Below are positions 1-8,858 of a stretch of DNA of 64,000 nt, one piece after another (the stretch's first letter is position 1; each line of letters starts with the position of its first letter). Origin of the DNA: JBFAPK01 sp040676675 (lineage in GTDB: Bacteria > Actinomycetota > Actinomycetes > Mycobacteriales > Micromonosporaceae); assembly GCF_040676675.1 (NCBI RefSeq), contig NZ_JBFAPK010000024.1, positions 67,568-131,567 of the forward strand, given 5' to 3'. Below the pieces are notes generated by a model. It was not told where the DNA came from. It worked only from the letters and a program-made list of their open reading frames with translations, and searched no databases. The translations under genes and the position numbers were made by a program.

Positions 1-2081
1 GCTGCGTGCTCTGCCAGCGCTGCACCCGGTTCTCCGAGGAGATCGCCGGGGACAAGTTCATCGACCTGATGGGACGCTCCTCGGCCGAGGAGATCAACAT
101 CTACCGCGACGAGGCGTACGGGGTGGACGCCGACGGACCGGCCGGTCCCGGTGAACCCCTTGAGGGCGGCGACGTGCCGTTCAACTCGTACTTCTCCGGA
201 AACACGGTGCAGATCTGCCCGGTCGGGGCGCTCACCGGCGCGCAGTACCGGTTCCGGGCCCGCCCGTTCGACCTGGTCTCCACGCCGAGCGTCTGCGAGC
301 ACTGCTCGGCCGGCTGCGCCCAGCGCACCGACTTCCGGCGGGGCAAGGTGCTGCGCCGGCTGGCCGGCGACGACCCGGCGGTCAACGAGGAGTGGAACTG
401 CGACAAGGGCCGGTGGGGCTTCCAGTACGCCACCGCCTTCGACCGGATGACAAACCCGCAGATCCGCGACGCCCGCACGGGTGAGCTGCGGGAGGCCTCC
501 TGGAGCGAGGCGTTCGCCTTCGCCGCCGAGGGGCTGCGCGCGGCCCGCGACGGCGCGTACGGCATCGGCGTGCTGACCGGCGGCCGGCTCACGGTCGAGG
601 ACGCGTACGCGTACGCGAAGTTCGCCCGGGTCGCCCTGAACACCAACGACATCGACTTCCGGGCCCGCCCGATCAGCGGCGGCGCCGGGTCGGTCGGCTC
701 GGCCACCGAGGAGGCCGAGTTCCTGGCCAGCCGGGTCGCCGGGGTCACCGACGTGACCTACGCCGACGTCGAGAAGGCGCCGGCCGTGGTCCTCGTCGGG
801 CTGGAGCCCGAGGAGGAGTGCCCGATCCTCTTCCTGCGGCTGCGCAAGGCGTACACCAAGCGCGGGCTCAAGGTCCTGGCGGTGGCGCCGTTCGCCAGCC
901 GCGGGCTGACCAAGCTCGGCGCCACCCTGGTCACCGCGGCCCCCGGCGAGGAGGCCCGGCTGCTGGCCGGGGACGCCACGCTCGCCGCGGCGCTCGGCGC
1001 CGAGGGAGCGATCCTGGTGGTCGGCGAGCGGCTCGCCACCGTGCCCGGCGGGCTCTCGGCGGCGGCGGCGCTGGCCGACCGTACCGGCGCCCGGCTGGCC
1101 TGGGTCCCCCGCCGCGCGGGCGACCGGGGCGCGGTCGACGCCGGCTGCCTGCCGAACCTGCTCCCCGGCGGGCGCCCGGTGACGGACGCCGCCGCCCGCG
1201 CGGAGCTCGGCGGGGCCTGGGACGTCGCGCCCGGCGTGATCCCCAGCCAGGTCGGCCGGGACACCGACGCCATCATCGCCGCCGCGGCGGCGGGGCAGCT
1301 CGGGGCGCTGGTCGTGGCCGGGGTCGACCCGGCGGACCTGTCCGACCCGCGGCTGGCCGAGCAGGCGCTGGAGAAGGTGCCCTTCCTGGTCAGCCTGGAG
1401 GTCCGCAACAGCGCGGTGAGCCGCCGCGCCGACGTGGTGCTGCCGGTCGCCCCGGTGGTGGAGAAGGCCGGCAGCTTCCTCGACTGGGAGGGCCGGCTGC
1501 GCACCTTCGAGGCGGTGCTGAACACCCCGGCCATGAACGACGGCCGGGTGCTCGACGCGCTCGCCGCGCAGCTCGGCGTGCGGCTCGGTACCGCGGACGT
1601 CAACAGCGTTCGGCGGGAACTCGGGTCGCTGCCGCCGACCCGGGCGGAGCGGCCGCTGGCCCCGGCGGTGGAGCCGGCCGAGCCGGCCCGCCCCGTCGAG
1701 GGCGAGGCGGTGCTCGCCACCTGGCACCACCTGATCGACCTGGGCAGCCTGACCGACGGGGACGAGCACCTCGGCGGCACGGCCCGCCCGCCGGTGGTCC
1801 GGCTGGCCGAGTCGACCGCCAAGGCGCTGGGCATCGCCGACGGGGATGCCGTCACGGTCGGTACCGACCGGGGCGCGGTCACCCTGCCGGCGGCGCTCAC
1901 CGACATGCCCGAGAGCGTGGTCTGGCTGCCGACCAACTCGCCCGGCTCCACCGTACGGCGCAGCCTGGGTGCCAGCTCCGGCACGATCGTCCGGCTCACC
2001 GCCGGTACGCCCCGCCCGGTCGCCGCCGACGCGGCCGACCGGCCGGGTCCGCTACTCAACGCTGGGAGCGCCGAGCAGTGA
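1..2081 (+). CDS. nuoG: NADH-quinone oxidoreductase subunit G (5' end missing)
   Basis: Subunit G is the large iron-sulfur and molybdopterin-fold protein of the peripheral arm of complex I and relays electrons from NADH toward quinone. The frame is open from base 3, where it reads CVLCQRC, the ferredoxin-like [4Fe-4S] cysteine motif. The roughly 100 N-terminal residues with the 2Fe-2S domain therefore lie upstream of the window. A CPVGALT motif and then CEHCSAGC with a later Cys (ECNCDKG-like region near residue 130) mark further cluster sites. The rest is the molybdopterin-oxidoreductase-like domain with a C-terminal formate-dehydrogenase-like barrel. It heads the run nuoG to nuoN, all on the same strand. 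Identification is firm; only the start is unseen. Confidence 0.96.
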   Translation, partial: CVLCQRCTRFSEEIAGDKFIDLMGRSSAEEINIYRDEAYGVDADGPAGPGEPLEGGDVPFNSYFSGNTVQICPVGALTGAQYRFRARPFDLVSTPSVCEHCSAGCAQRTDFRRGKVLRRLAGDDPAVNEEWNCDKGRWGFQYATAFDRMTNPQIRDARTGELREASWSEAFAFAAEGLRAARDGAYGIGVLTGGRLTVEDAYAYAKFARVALNTNDIDFRARPISGGAGSVGSATEEAEFLASRVAGVTDVTYADVEKAPAVVLVGLEPEEECPILFLRLRKAYTKRGLKVLAVAPFASRGLTKLGATLVTAAPGEEARLLAGDATLAAALGAEGAILVVGERLATVPGGLSAAAALADRTGARLAWVPRRAGDRGAVDAGCLPNLLPGGRPVTDAAARAELGGAWDVAPGVIPSQVGRDTDAIIAAAAAGQLGALVVAGVDPADLSDPRLAEQALEKVPFLVSLEVRNSAVSRRADVVLPVAPVVEKAGSFLDWEGRLRTFEAVLNTPAMNDGRVLDALAAQLGVRLGTADVNSVRRELGSLPPTRAERPLAPAVEPAEPARPVEGEAVLATWHHLIDLGSLTDGDEHLGGTARPPVVRLAESTAKALGIADGDAVTVGTDRGAVTLPAALTDMPESVVWLPTNSPGSTVRRSLGASSGTIVRLTAGTPRPVAADAADRPGPLLNAGSAEQ

Positions 2082-2106
2082 GCGCCGCAGCCGCGAACGA
2101 AAGAGG
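2077..2106 (+). repeat. Intergenic repeat copy 1 (nuoG/nuoH junction)
   Basis: The gap between nuoG and nuoH carries a GC-rich string containing gagcgccgcagccgcg followed by gaacgaaag. Nearly the same string stands between nuoJ and nuoK at 4868-4894. Both copies end in a purine-rich stretch just before the next start codon, so the repeat supplies or overlaps the ribosome binding site of the downstream gene. Confidence 0.55.
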
Positions 2107-2112
2107 TGCGCT

Positions 2113-3492
2113 GTGAACCCCCTGGCGCAGGCTCAGCTGTACCTGGCGCAGGATCCGACGCTGGACGACTTCGGCAAGGACCCCTGGTGGCTGATCCTCA
2201 TCAAGATCCTGGCCGCCTTCGTCTTCGCCGTGCTGGCGACGCTGCTCGGCGTGTGGTTCGAGCGCCGCGTCGTCGCCCGCATGGCGCAGCGGCCGGGTCT
2301 CAACCAGGTCGGCCCGTTCGGTCTGCTGCAGACGCTGGCCGACGGCCTGAAGATGGCCTTCAAGGAAGACATCCTGCCGAAGGCCGCGGACAAGGTCGTC
2401 TACTTCTTCGCCCCGACCATCTCCACGATCTGCGCGGTGACCGCCCTGTCGGTGGTGCCGTTCGGGCCGATGGTGAGCATCTTCGGTACGCGGACGCCGC
2501 TGCAGGTCACCGACGTGCCGGTGGCCGTGCTGGTGCTGCTCGCCTGCTCGTCGATGGGCGTCTACGGCGTGGTGCTGGGCGGCTGGGCCTCCGGCTCGAC
2601 CTATCCGCTGCTCGGCGGCCTCCGCTCCAGCGCCCAGATGATCTCGTACGAGGTCGCGATGGGGCTCTCCATCGTGGCGGTCTTCATGACGGCCGGCACG
2701 ATGTCGACCAGCGGGATCGTGGCCGCCCAGGCGGGCAGCGACCGGTCCTGGGACGGGCTCGGCTTCGACCTGCACGCCCCCGGCTGGTACGCCCTGCTGC
2801 TGCTGCCGAGCTTCATCATCTTCTTCATCGCCACGGTCGGTGAGACCAACCGGGCGCCGTTCGACCTGCCCGAGGCCGAGTCGGAGCTGGTCGCGGGCTT
2901 CATGACCGAGTACAGCTCGCTGAAGTTCGCGCTCTTCATGCTCTCCGAGTACGTCTCGATGGTGACCATGTCGGCGGTGACCACGACGCTCTTCCTCGGC
3001 GGCTGGCGGGCGCCCTGGCCGCTCACCCTCTGGTCCGGCGCGAACTCCGGCTGGTGGCCGCTGCTCTGGTTCGCCGCGAAGGTGATCCTGCTGGTCTTCG
3101 TCTTCGTCTGGCTCCGCGGCACGCTGCCCCGGCTGCGCTACGACCAGTTCATGCGGTTCGGCTGGAAGGTGCTGCTGCCGATCAACCTGCTCTGGATCCT
3201 GGCGCTCTCCGGGCTCCGCTCGATCGACCACTGGCAGACCCGGGACCGGACGATCGCGATCGGCGCGGTGGTGGTCGTGCTGCTGGCCGTGGTGCTGCTC
3301 TGGCCGAACCGGAAGCCGCAGCCGCAGCCGACCCTGGAGGAACAGGTCCGCAACCGGCCGCACGGCAGCTTCCCGCTGCCCCCGATGGACCTGCAGGTGC
3401 CGCCGAGCCCGCGGCTCACCCGTACGGTCGCCGAGCGGGAGCCGGCCAACATCGGCTCCGGCGCCGGCGCCGACGAGAAGGAGGAGGTGTGA
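2113..3492 (+). CDS. nuoH: NADH-quinone oxidoreductase subunit H
   Basis: NuoH is the membrane subunit that joins the peripheral arm of complex I to the membrane arm and helps form the quinone chamber. The 459-residue product has eight or more hydrophobic segments. It also carries the conserved loop around residues 240-260 (GETNRAPFDLPEAESELVAG), which is diagnostic of the family. I start it at the GTG at 2113, preceded by aaagagg; the frame stays open further upstream, but that part overlaps nuoG in another frame. The C-terminal tail of about 60 residues is polar and proline-rich (PQPQPTLEEQ), longer than in enterobacterial NuoH but usual in actinomycetes. nuoI follows after 1 base. Confidence 0.96.
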   Translation: MNPLAQAQLYLAQDPTLDDFGKDPWWLILIKILAAFVFAVLATLLGVWFERRVVARMAQRPGLNQVGPFGLLQTLADGLKMAFKEDILPKAADKVVYFFAPTISTICAVTALSVVPFGPMVSIFGTRTPLQVTDVPVAVLVLLACSSMGVYGVVLGGWASGSTYPLLGGLRSSAQMISYEVAMGLSIVAVFMTAGTMSTSGIVAAQAGSDRSWDGLGFDLHAPGWYALLLLPSFIIFFIATVGETNRAPFDLPEAESELVAGFMTEYSSLKFALFMLSEYVSMVTMSAVTTTLFLGGWRAPWPLTLWSGANSGWWPLLWFAAKVILLVFVFVWLRGTLPRLRYDQFMRFGWKVLLPINLLWILALSGLRSIDHWQTRDRTIAIGAVVVVLLAVVLLWPNRKPQPQPTLEEQVRNRPHGSFPLPPMDLQVPPSPRLTRTVAEREPANIGSGAGADEKEEV

Positions 3493-3493
3493 C

Positions 3494-4084
3494 ATGAGCG
3501 GGATCACGGGCGCGTTCAAGGGGTTCGGGGTCACCTTCTCGCACATGTTCAAGAAGGTGGTCACCACCGACTACCCGTTCAAGCCGCCGGTTTCCGCCCC
3601 CCGCTACCACGGGCGGCACATCCTCAACCGGCACCCGGACGGCTTGGAGAAGTGCATCGGCTGCGAGCTGTGCGCCTGGGCCTGCCCGGCGGACGCGATC
3701 TACGTCGAGGGCGGCGACAACACCGAGCGGGAGCGGTACTCCCCGGGTGAGCGGTACGCCAGCGTCTACCAGATCAACTACGCCCGGTGCATCTTCTGCG
3801 GCCTCTGCATCGAGGCCTGCCCGACCCGGTCGCTCACCATGAGCAACGAGTACGAGCTGGCCCGCGATTCGAGGCAGGACCTGATCTTCACGAAGGAGCA
3901 GCTGCTCGCGCCGCTGCTGCCGGGCATGGAGCAGCCGCCCCACCCGATGCGGCTGGGCGAGACCGAGAAGGACTACTACGTCGGCGCGCTGACCAACCCG
4001 GGTACCTCCGTCGGAGCCGAACGCGCCCCCTGGTCGCAGGCCCGCACCGCGGACGGCTCCGGTACGACTGGAGAAGCGTCATGA
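3494..4084 (+). CDS. nuoI: NADH-quinone oxidoreductase subunit I
   Basis: NuoI is the two-cluster ferredoxin subunit that carries electrons on [4Fe-4S] clusters N6a and N6b toward N2 and quinone. The 196-residue protein has both signatures, CIGCELCAWACP near residue 54 and CIFCGLCIEACP near residue 98. The C-terminal extension after residue 150 is low in conserved features. The ATG at 3494 lies 1 base after the nuoH stop, behind a gaggagg site inside the nuoH end. The stop overlaps the nuoJ start by four bases (ATGA), which indicates translational coupling. Confidence 0.97.
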   Translation: MSGITGAFKGFGVTFSHMFKKVVTTDYPFKPPVSAPRYHGRHILNRHPDGLEKCIGCELCAWACPADAIYVEGGDNTERERYSPGERYASVYQINYARCIFCGLCIEACPTRSLTMSNEYELARDSRQDLIFTKEQLLAPLLPGMEQPPHPMRLGETEKDYYVGALTNPGTSVGAERAPWSQARTADGSGTTGEAS

Positions 4085-4851
4085 ACACGTCTACGGTGCT
4101 CGCCGCCGCGGGGGATGTCTCCACCGGCGAGCAGGTGACCTTCTGGATCCTCGCGCCGCTGGCCCTGCTCGGGGCGCTCGGCATGGTCTGGGCCCGCAAC
4201 GCCGTGCACTCGGCGCTGTGGCTGGTACTGACGATGCTCTGCCTGGGCGTCTTCTACGTGCTGCAGTCCGGGCCGTTCATCGGCATGGTGCAGATCATCG
4301 TCTACACCGGCGCGATCATGATGCTCTTCCTCTTCGTGCTGATGCTGGTCGGCCGGGACGCCTCGGACTCGCTGATCGAGACGTTGCGCGGCCAGCGGGT
4401 GGCGGCGATCCTGCTCGGGCTGGGCTTCGCGGCGCTGGTCGGCAGCGGGCTCTACCGGGCGCTGGAGGGCCGCACGGCGGCCGGCCTGGAGGCGGCCAAC
4501 GCCGAGGGGAACGTGCACGGCATCGCCCGGCTGCTCTTCACCAAGTACGTCTTCGCGTTCGAGGTCACCTCGGCGCTGCTGATCACGGCGGCGGTCGGGG
4601 CGATGGTGCTGGCGCACATCGAACGGCGCAAGGAGGAGAAGGTCACGCAGCCGAGCCAGATGCGGGCCCGCTTCGCGCCGGGCAACTACCCGGGCCCAAA
4701 GCCGGGGCCGGGCGTCTTCGCCACCTCGACCTCGGTGGCGACGCCGGCGCGCCTGCCCGACGGCGGGCTCTCCGAGCGCAGCATCCCCGAGATCCTGCCG
4801 CGTCGCGAACTCTCCGAGTCGGAGATCGCGCTGAAGGGAACGGAAAAGTGA
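4081..4851 (+). CDS. nuoJ: NADH-quinone oxidoreductase subunit J
   Basis: NuoJ is a hydrophobic membrane-arm subunit of complex I. The 256-residue product has five predicted transmembrane segments in the first 190 residues and the conserved stretch GPFIGMVQIIVYTGAIMMLF, whose pi-bulge helix is typical of the family. The remaining 65 residues form a polar tail ending in ELSESEIALKG, an extension seen in actinobacterial NuoJ. The start is the ATG that overlaps the nuoI stop. The repeat described at 4868 separates it from nuoK. Confidence 0.95.
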   Translation: MNTSTVLAAAGDVSTGEQVTFWILAPLALLGALGMVWARNAVHSALWLVLTMLCLGVFYVLQSGPFIGMVQIIVYTGAIMMLFLFVLMLVGRDASDSLIETLRGQRVAAILLGLGFAALVGSGLYRALEGRTAAGLEAANAEGNVHGIARLLFTKYVFAFEVTSALLITAAVGAMVLAHIERRKEEKVTQPSQMRARFAPGNYPGPKPGPGVFATSTSVATPARLPDGGLSERSIPEILPRRELSESEIALKGTEK

Positions 4852-4867
4852 GCGCGAGGAGCGAGCG

Positions 4868-4894
4868 CCGCGAGCCGCGCGAACGAAAGGTGGC
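4868..4894 (+). repeat. Intergenic repeat copy 2 (nuoJ/nuoK junction)
   Basis: This copy reads gagcgccgcgagccgcg then cgaacgaaagg, matching the string at 2077-2106 except for one or two inserted bases. Just upstream stands a related string, gcgaggagcgagcg. The end of the copy forms the Shine-Dalgarno region of nuoK. Confidence 0.55.
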
Positions 4895-4900
4895 TCGGCG

Positions 4901-5200
4901 ATGACGCCTGACTATTACCTGATTCTCGCCTCGGTGCTCTTCACCATCGGCGCGGTCGGTGTGCTCATCCGGCGCAACGCGATCGTCCTGTTCATGTGCA
5001 TCGAGCTGATGCTCAACGCGGCCAACCTCGCGCTGGTCACGTTCAGCCGGATCAACGGTGACCTCAACGGTCAGATCATGGCGTTCTTCGTCATGGTCGT
5101 GGCCGCGGCGGAGGTCGTCGTGGGTCTGGCGATCATCATGTCGATCTTCCGGACTCGACGCTCGGCGAGCGTCGACGACTCCAACCTGCTCAAGTACTAA
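4901..5200 (+). CDS. nuoK: NADH-quinone oxidoreductase subunit K
   Basis: NuoK is the MrpC-like membrane subunit of complex I and takes part in proton translocation. The 99-residue length is exactly typical. Three transmembrane helices are evident, with the two conserved membrane glutamates in CIELMLNAANLAL (helix 2) and VAAAEVVVGLAI (helix 3). The ATG at 4901 is preceded by gaaaggtgg at good spacing. nuoL follows after 12 bases. Confidence 0.97.
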   Translation: MTPDYYLILASVLFTIGAVGVLIRRNAIVLFMCIELMLNAANLALVTFSRINGDLNGQIMAFFVMVVAAAEVVVGLAIIMSIFRTRRSASVDDSNLLKY

Positions 5201-5212
5201 AGGGGCCCACGA

Positions 5213-7201
5213 GTGGAAGAGATTCTGTCGAGCGCCCACGCCCTGTCGGCCTCAGCCGTCGCCGGCGTACCGGCGCAGCCGATCGCGGCGGTCGAGTACG
5301 CGCCCGCGACCGGACTGCTCAGCACCGTCTGGCTGCTGGTCGCGATCCCGCTGGTCAGCGCGGCGATCCTGCTGGTGCTCGGCCGCCGGGCCGACCGGTG
5401 GGGCCACTGGCTGGGTGTGGCCAGCGTCGGGGTGGCCTTCGTGCTCGGCCTGACCTACTTCTTCCAGCTTCGTGGGCTCGAGAACCGGGCGGTCCAGCGG
5501 AGCCTGTGGGAGTTCATCGCGGTCGGCAACCTCAAGGTGGACTTCGGCCTGCTCTTCGATCCGCTGGCCGCCGTCTTCGTACTGCTGATCACGGGCGTGG
5601 GTTTCCTGATCCACGTCTACGCCACCGGCTACATGTCGCACGACCCCGGCCGGCGCCGCTTCTTCGGGTACTTCAACCTGTTCGTCGCGGCCATGCTCCT
5701 GCTGGTGCTCGGCAACAACTACGTGATGCTCTACGTCGGCTGGGAGGGGGTCGGCCTCGCGTCGTACCTGCTGATCTCCTTCTGGTACGAGCGGCCGTCG
5801 GCGGCCACCGCGGGCAAGAAGGCGTTCCTGATGAACCGCGTCGGTGACGCGGGCCTGGCGATCGCCATCTTCATCATGTTCGCGACCCTCGGCACCACCC
5901 AGTACGACCAGGTCTTCAGCAGCGTCGAGGGACTGACCGCCGGTACCGTGCTGGTTCTGGGCCTGCTGCTGCTGCTCGGTGCGACCGGCAAGTCCGGCCA
6001 GTTCCCGCTCCAGGCGTGGCTGCCGGACGCGATGGAGGGCCCGACCCCGGTCTCCGCGCTGATCCACGCCGCCACGATGGTGACCGCGGGCGTCTACCTG
6101 ATCGCCCGCTCGAACCCGATCTTCTCGTCGAACGGCACCCTGCAGACCGTGGTGGTCAGCGTCGGCGCGGTCACCCTGCTGATGGGCTGCGTCATCGGCG
6201 CCGCGAAGGACGACATCAAGCGGGTGCTGGCCTGGTCGACGGTGAGCCAGATCGGCTACATGTTCCTCGGCGTCGGGCTCGGCGGCGGGGCGTACGCGCT
6301 GGCGATCGTGCACCTGCTCGCGCACGGCTTCTTCAAGGCCAACATGTTCCTCGGCGCCGGTTCCGTGATGCACGGGATGAAGGACCAGGTGGACATCCGC
6401 CGCTTCGGTGGGCTGGCCAAGCACATGAAGATCACCTGGATCACCTTCGGCCTGGGCTGGCTGGCGATCATCGGCATCCCGCCGCTCTCCGGCTACTTCT
6501 CCAAGGAGCCGATCATCGCGGCCGCGTTCGAGCGCGAGGGCTGGACCGCCTGGCTGTACGGCGGTGCCGCGCTGCTCGGCGCCGGACTCACCGCGTTCTA
6601 CATGACGCGGCTCTTCGTGCTCACCTTCCACGGCCCGGCGCGCTGGACCGAGGACATCCACCACCCGCACGAGTCCCCGCCCGTGATGACCGTACCGCTG
6701 ATCCTGCTGGCGGCCGGCTCGGTCGCCGCCGGTGGCCTGATGGCCAGCCCCGTGCCGCACTGGCTCACGCCGGTGCTCGGGCACGAGGGCGAGGAGGCGG
6801 TCCACCCGGTGCTGTCGCACACGCTGATCACCATCCTCTCCATCGTGGTGACCGTGCTCGGCGCCGGGCTGGCCTGGGCGCTGTTCCGCAACGGCACCGC
6901 CATGCAGGAGCAGCCCGCCGGTCCGCTGGTCCGCGCCGCCCGGCGCAACCTCTACACCGACGCCTTCAACGAGGCGGTCTTCGAGAAGCCCGGCATCTTC
7001 CTGACGCGGGCGCTGGTCTACCTGGACAACCGGGGCATCGACGGGATCGTCAACGGGCTGGCCGCCGCGGTCGGCGGCGGGTCCGGGCGACTGCGCCGGC
7101 TGCAGACCGGCTTCGTCCGGTCGTACGCGATGTCCATGCTCACCGGCGCCCTGCTGGTGGTGGCGGCCTTCCTGGCGGTGCAGATGGGGTGGCTGGCGTG
7201 A
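5213..7201 (+). CDS. nuoL: NADH-quinone oxidoreductase subunit L
   Basis: NuoL is the distal antiporter-like proton pump subunit of complex I. The 662-residue product has the expected size and about 16 membrane segments. It contains the conserved GWEGVGLASYLLI, LLLLGATGKSGQFPLQAWLPDAMEGPTPVSALIHAATMV-type block (near residues 245-285), and a lysine in KRVLAWSTVSQIGYM. The long C-terminal amphipathic helix region is present. GTG at 5213 follows aaagggg at 7-base spacing. The 124-base gap to nuoM is the longest in the operon and shows no open frame. Confidence 0.97.
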   Translation: MEEILSSAHALSASAVAGVPAQPIAAVEYAPATGLLSTVWLLVAIPLVSAAILLVLGRRADRWGHWLGVASVGVAFVLGLTYFFQLRGLENRAVQRSLWEFIAVGNLKVDFGLLFDPLAAVFVLLITGVGFLIHVYATGYMSHDPGRRRFFGYFNLFVAAMLLLVLGNNYVMLYVGWEGVGLASYLLISFWYERPSAATAGKKAFLMNRVGDAGLAIAIFIMFATLGTTQYDQVFSSVEGLTAGTVLVLGLLLLLGATGKSGQFPLQAWLPDAMEGPTPVSALIHAATMVTAGVYLIARSNPIFSSNGTLQTVVVSVGAVTLLMGCVIGAAKDDIKRVLAWSTVSQIGYMFLGVGLGGGAYALAIVHLLAHGFFKANMFLGAGSVMHGMKDQVDIRRFGGLAKHMKITWITFGLGWLAIIGIPPLSGYFSKEPIIAAAFEREGWTAWLYGGAALLGAGLTAFYMTRLFVLTFHGPARWTEDIHHPHESPPVMTVPLILLAAGSVAAGGLMASPVPHWLTPVLGHEGEEAVHPVLSHTLITILSIVVTVLGAGLAWALFRNGTAMQEQPAGPLVRAARRNLYTDAFNEAVFEKPGIFLTRALVYLDNRGIDGIVNGLAAAVGGGSGRLRRLQTGFVRSYAMSMLTGALLVVAAFLAVQMGWLA

Positions 7202-7325
7202 GAGATACGAGCCGGACCGCCGTCGCCGGCGGATCCCACGACGGAGGCAGGCACGGGTCGCCGGCGGGTGCAGCGTCGCGCGGCCCGCGGTCTGGCGACC
7301 CGAAACAGGAGAGGCACGCCGAATA

Positions 7326-8858
7326 ATGTCCGACTTCCCCTTCCTCTCGGTGCTGACCATCGCACCGCTGGTCGGCGCGCTGGTCGTGGCGTTCCTGCCG
7401 CGCAGCCGGCCGGAGCTGGCCAAGCGGGTCGCGCTGGTCTGGTCACTGGCCGTCCTGGTGCTGTCCGCCTTCATGTGGGTGGCGTTCAAGGCCGGCGGGG
7501 ACCGGTTGCAGTTCCGCGAGTCGTACGAGTGGATCCCGCGCTGGGGGGTGAACTTCACCTTCGCGGCGGACGGCATCGCCCTGGTGATGCTGATGCTCAT
7601 CGCGGTGCTGGTGCCGCTGGTGATCCTGGCCTCGTGGCACGACGCCGACAACTCGAAGCGCTCGGTGCCGGTCTACTTCGCGCTGCTGCTGGTCCTCGAG
7701 TGCACGATGATCGGCGTCTTCGCCGCCGCCGACGTCTTCCTCTTCTACGTCTTCTTCGAGGTCATGCTGGTCCCGATGTACTTCCTGATCGGAAGCTACG
7801 GCGGCCAGCAGCGCCAGTACGCGGCGGTGAAGTTCTTCCTCTACTCCCTGGTCGGCGGCCTCTTCATGCTGGCCGCGGTGATCGGCCTCTGGGTGGTCGG
7901 CGGGAAGACCTTCGACTGGCAGGCGCTGACCCAGATCGACATCTCCACCGGTACGGAGCGCTGGCTCTTCCTCGGCTTCTTCGTCGCCTTCGCGATCAAG
8001 GCGCCGTTCTTCCCGTTCCACACCTGGCTACCCGACGCCGGTGGGGCCGCGCCGGCCGGTGCCGCGGCGCTGCTGGTCGGCGTGCTCGACAAGGTCGGCA
8101 CCTTCGGCATCCTGCGGTACTGCCTGCCGCTCTTCCCCGAGGCGTCGCGCTGGTTCGCCCCGTGGGCGATCGCGCTCGCGGTGATCGGCATCATCTACGC
8201 CGCGCTGCTCGCGATCGGGCAGAACGACCTCAAGCGGCTGGTCTCGTACACCTCGATCGCCCACTTCGGCTTCATCGGGGTCGGCATCTTCGCCTTCACC
8301 AGCCAGGGCGGCACCGGTGCGGTGCTCTACATGCTCAACCACGGCCTCGCCACCGGCCTGCTCTTCCTGGTGGTCGGCATGCTGGTCGCCCGGCGCGGCT
8401 CGGCCCTGGTGGGTGACTTCGGCGGGGCCGGCAAGCTGATGCCGCTGCTGGCCGGCGTCCTCTTCTTCGCCGGTCTCGCCTCGCTGGCGCTGCCCGGTAC
8501 GGCGCCGTTCATCTCCGAGTTCCTGGTGCTGATTGGTACGTTCACGGTCAACAAGCCGGTCGCCGTGATCGCCACGCTCGGCATCATCCTGGCGGCGGCG
8601 TACGTGCTCTGGATGGTGCAGCGCACCACCCAGGGGACGCTCAACCCGGCGCTCACCGAGGTCGAGGCCATGCGCCGGGACCTCAGCCTGCGGGAGAAGG
8701 TCGTGGTCGCCCCGCTGATCCTGCTGCTCCTGCTGCTCGGCTTCTACCCGAAGCCGGTCACCGATGTCATCAACCCCGCCGTGCAGGCCACCATGCAGGA
8801 CGTCGGCAAGTCCGATCCCGCACCGACCGTCGGCACCGTGCAGGAGGCCGCCAAATGA
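7326..8858 (+). CDS. nuoM: NADH-quinone oxidoreductase subunit M
   Basis: NuoM is a proton-pumping antiporter-like subunit of the membrane arm. The 510-residue protein has about 14 hydrophobic helices. Family signatures include the glutamate-bearing FYVFFEVMLVPMYFLIG, then FPFHTWLPDAGGAAPAGAAA and KRLVSYTSIAHFGFIGVGIF. The ATG at 7326 follows an aggagagg site somewhat far upstream (about 11 bases). The stop overlaps the nuoN start (ATGA). Confidence 0.97.
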   Translation: MSDFPFLSVLTIAPLVGALVVAFLPRSRPELAKRVALVWSLAVLVLSAFMWVAFKAGGDRLQFRESYEWIPRWGVNFTFAADGIALVMLMLIAVLVPLVILASWHDADNSKRSVPVYFALLLVLECTMIGVFAAADVFLFYVFFEVMLVPMYFLIGSYGGQQRQYAAVKFFLYSLVGGLFMLAAVIGLWVVGGKTFDWQALTQIDISTGTERWLFLGFFVAFAIKAPFFPFHTWLPDAGGAAPAGAAALLVGVLDKVGTFGILRYCLPLFPEASRWFAPWAIALAVIGIIYAALLAIGQNDLKRLVSYTSIAHFGFIGVGIFAFTSQGGTGAVLYMLNHGLATGLLFLVVGMLVARRGSALVGDFGGAGKLMPLLAGVLFFAGLASLALPGTAPFISEFLVLIGTFTVNKPVAVIATLGIILAAAYVLWMVQRTTQGTLNPALTEVEAMRRDLSLREKVVVAPLILLLLLLGFYPKPVTDVINPAVQATMQDVGKSDPAPTVGTVQEAAK

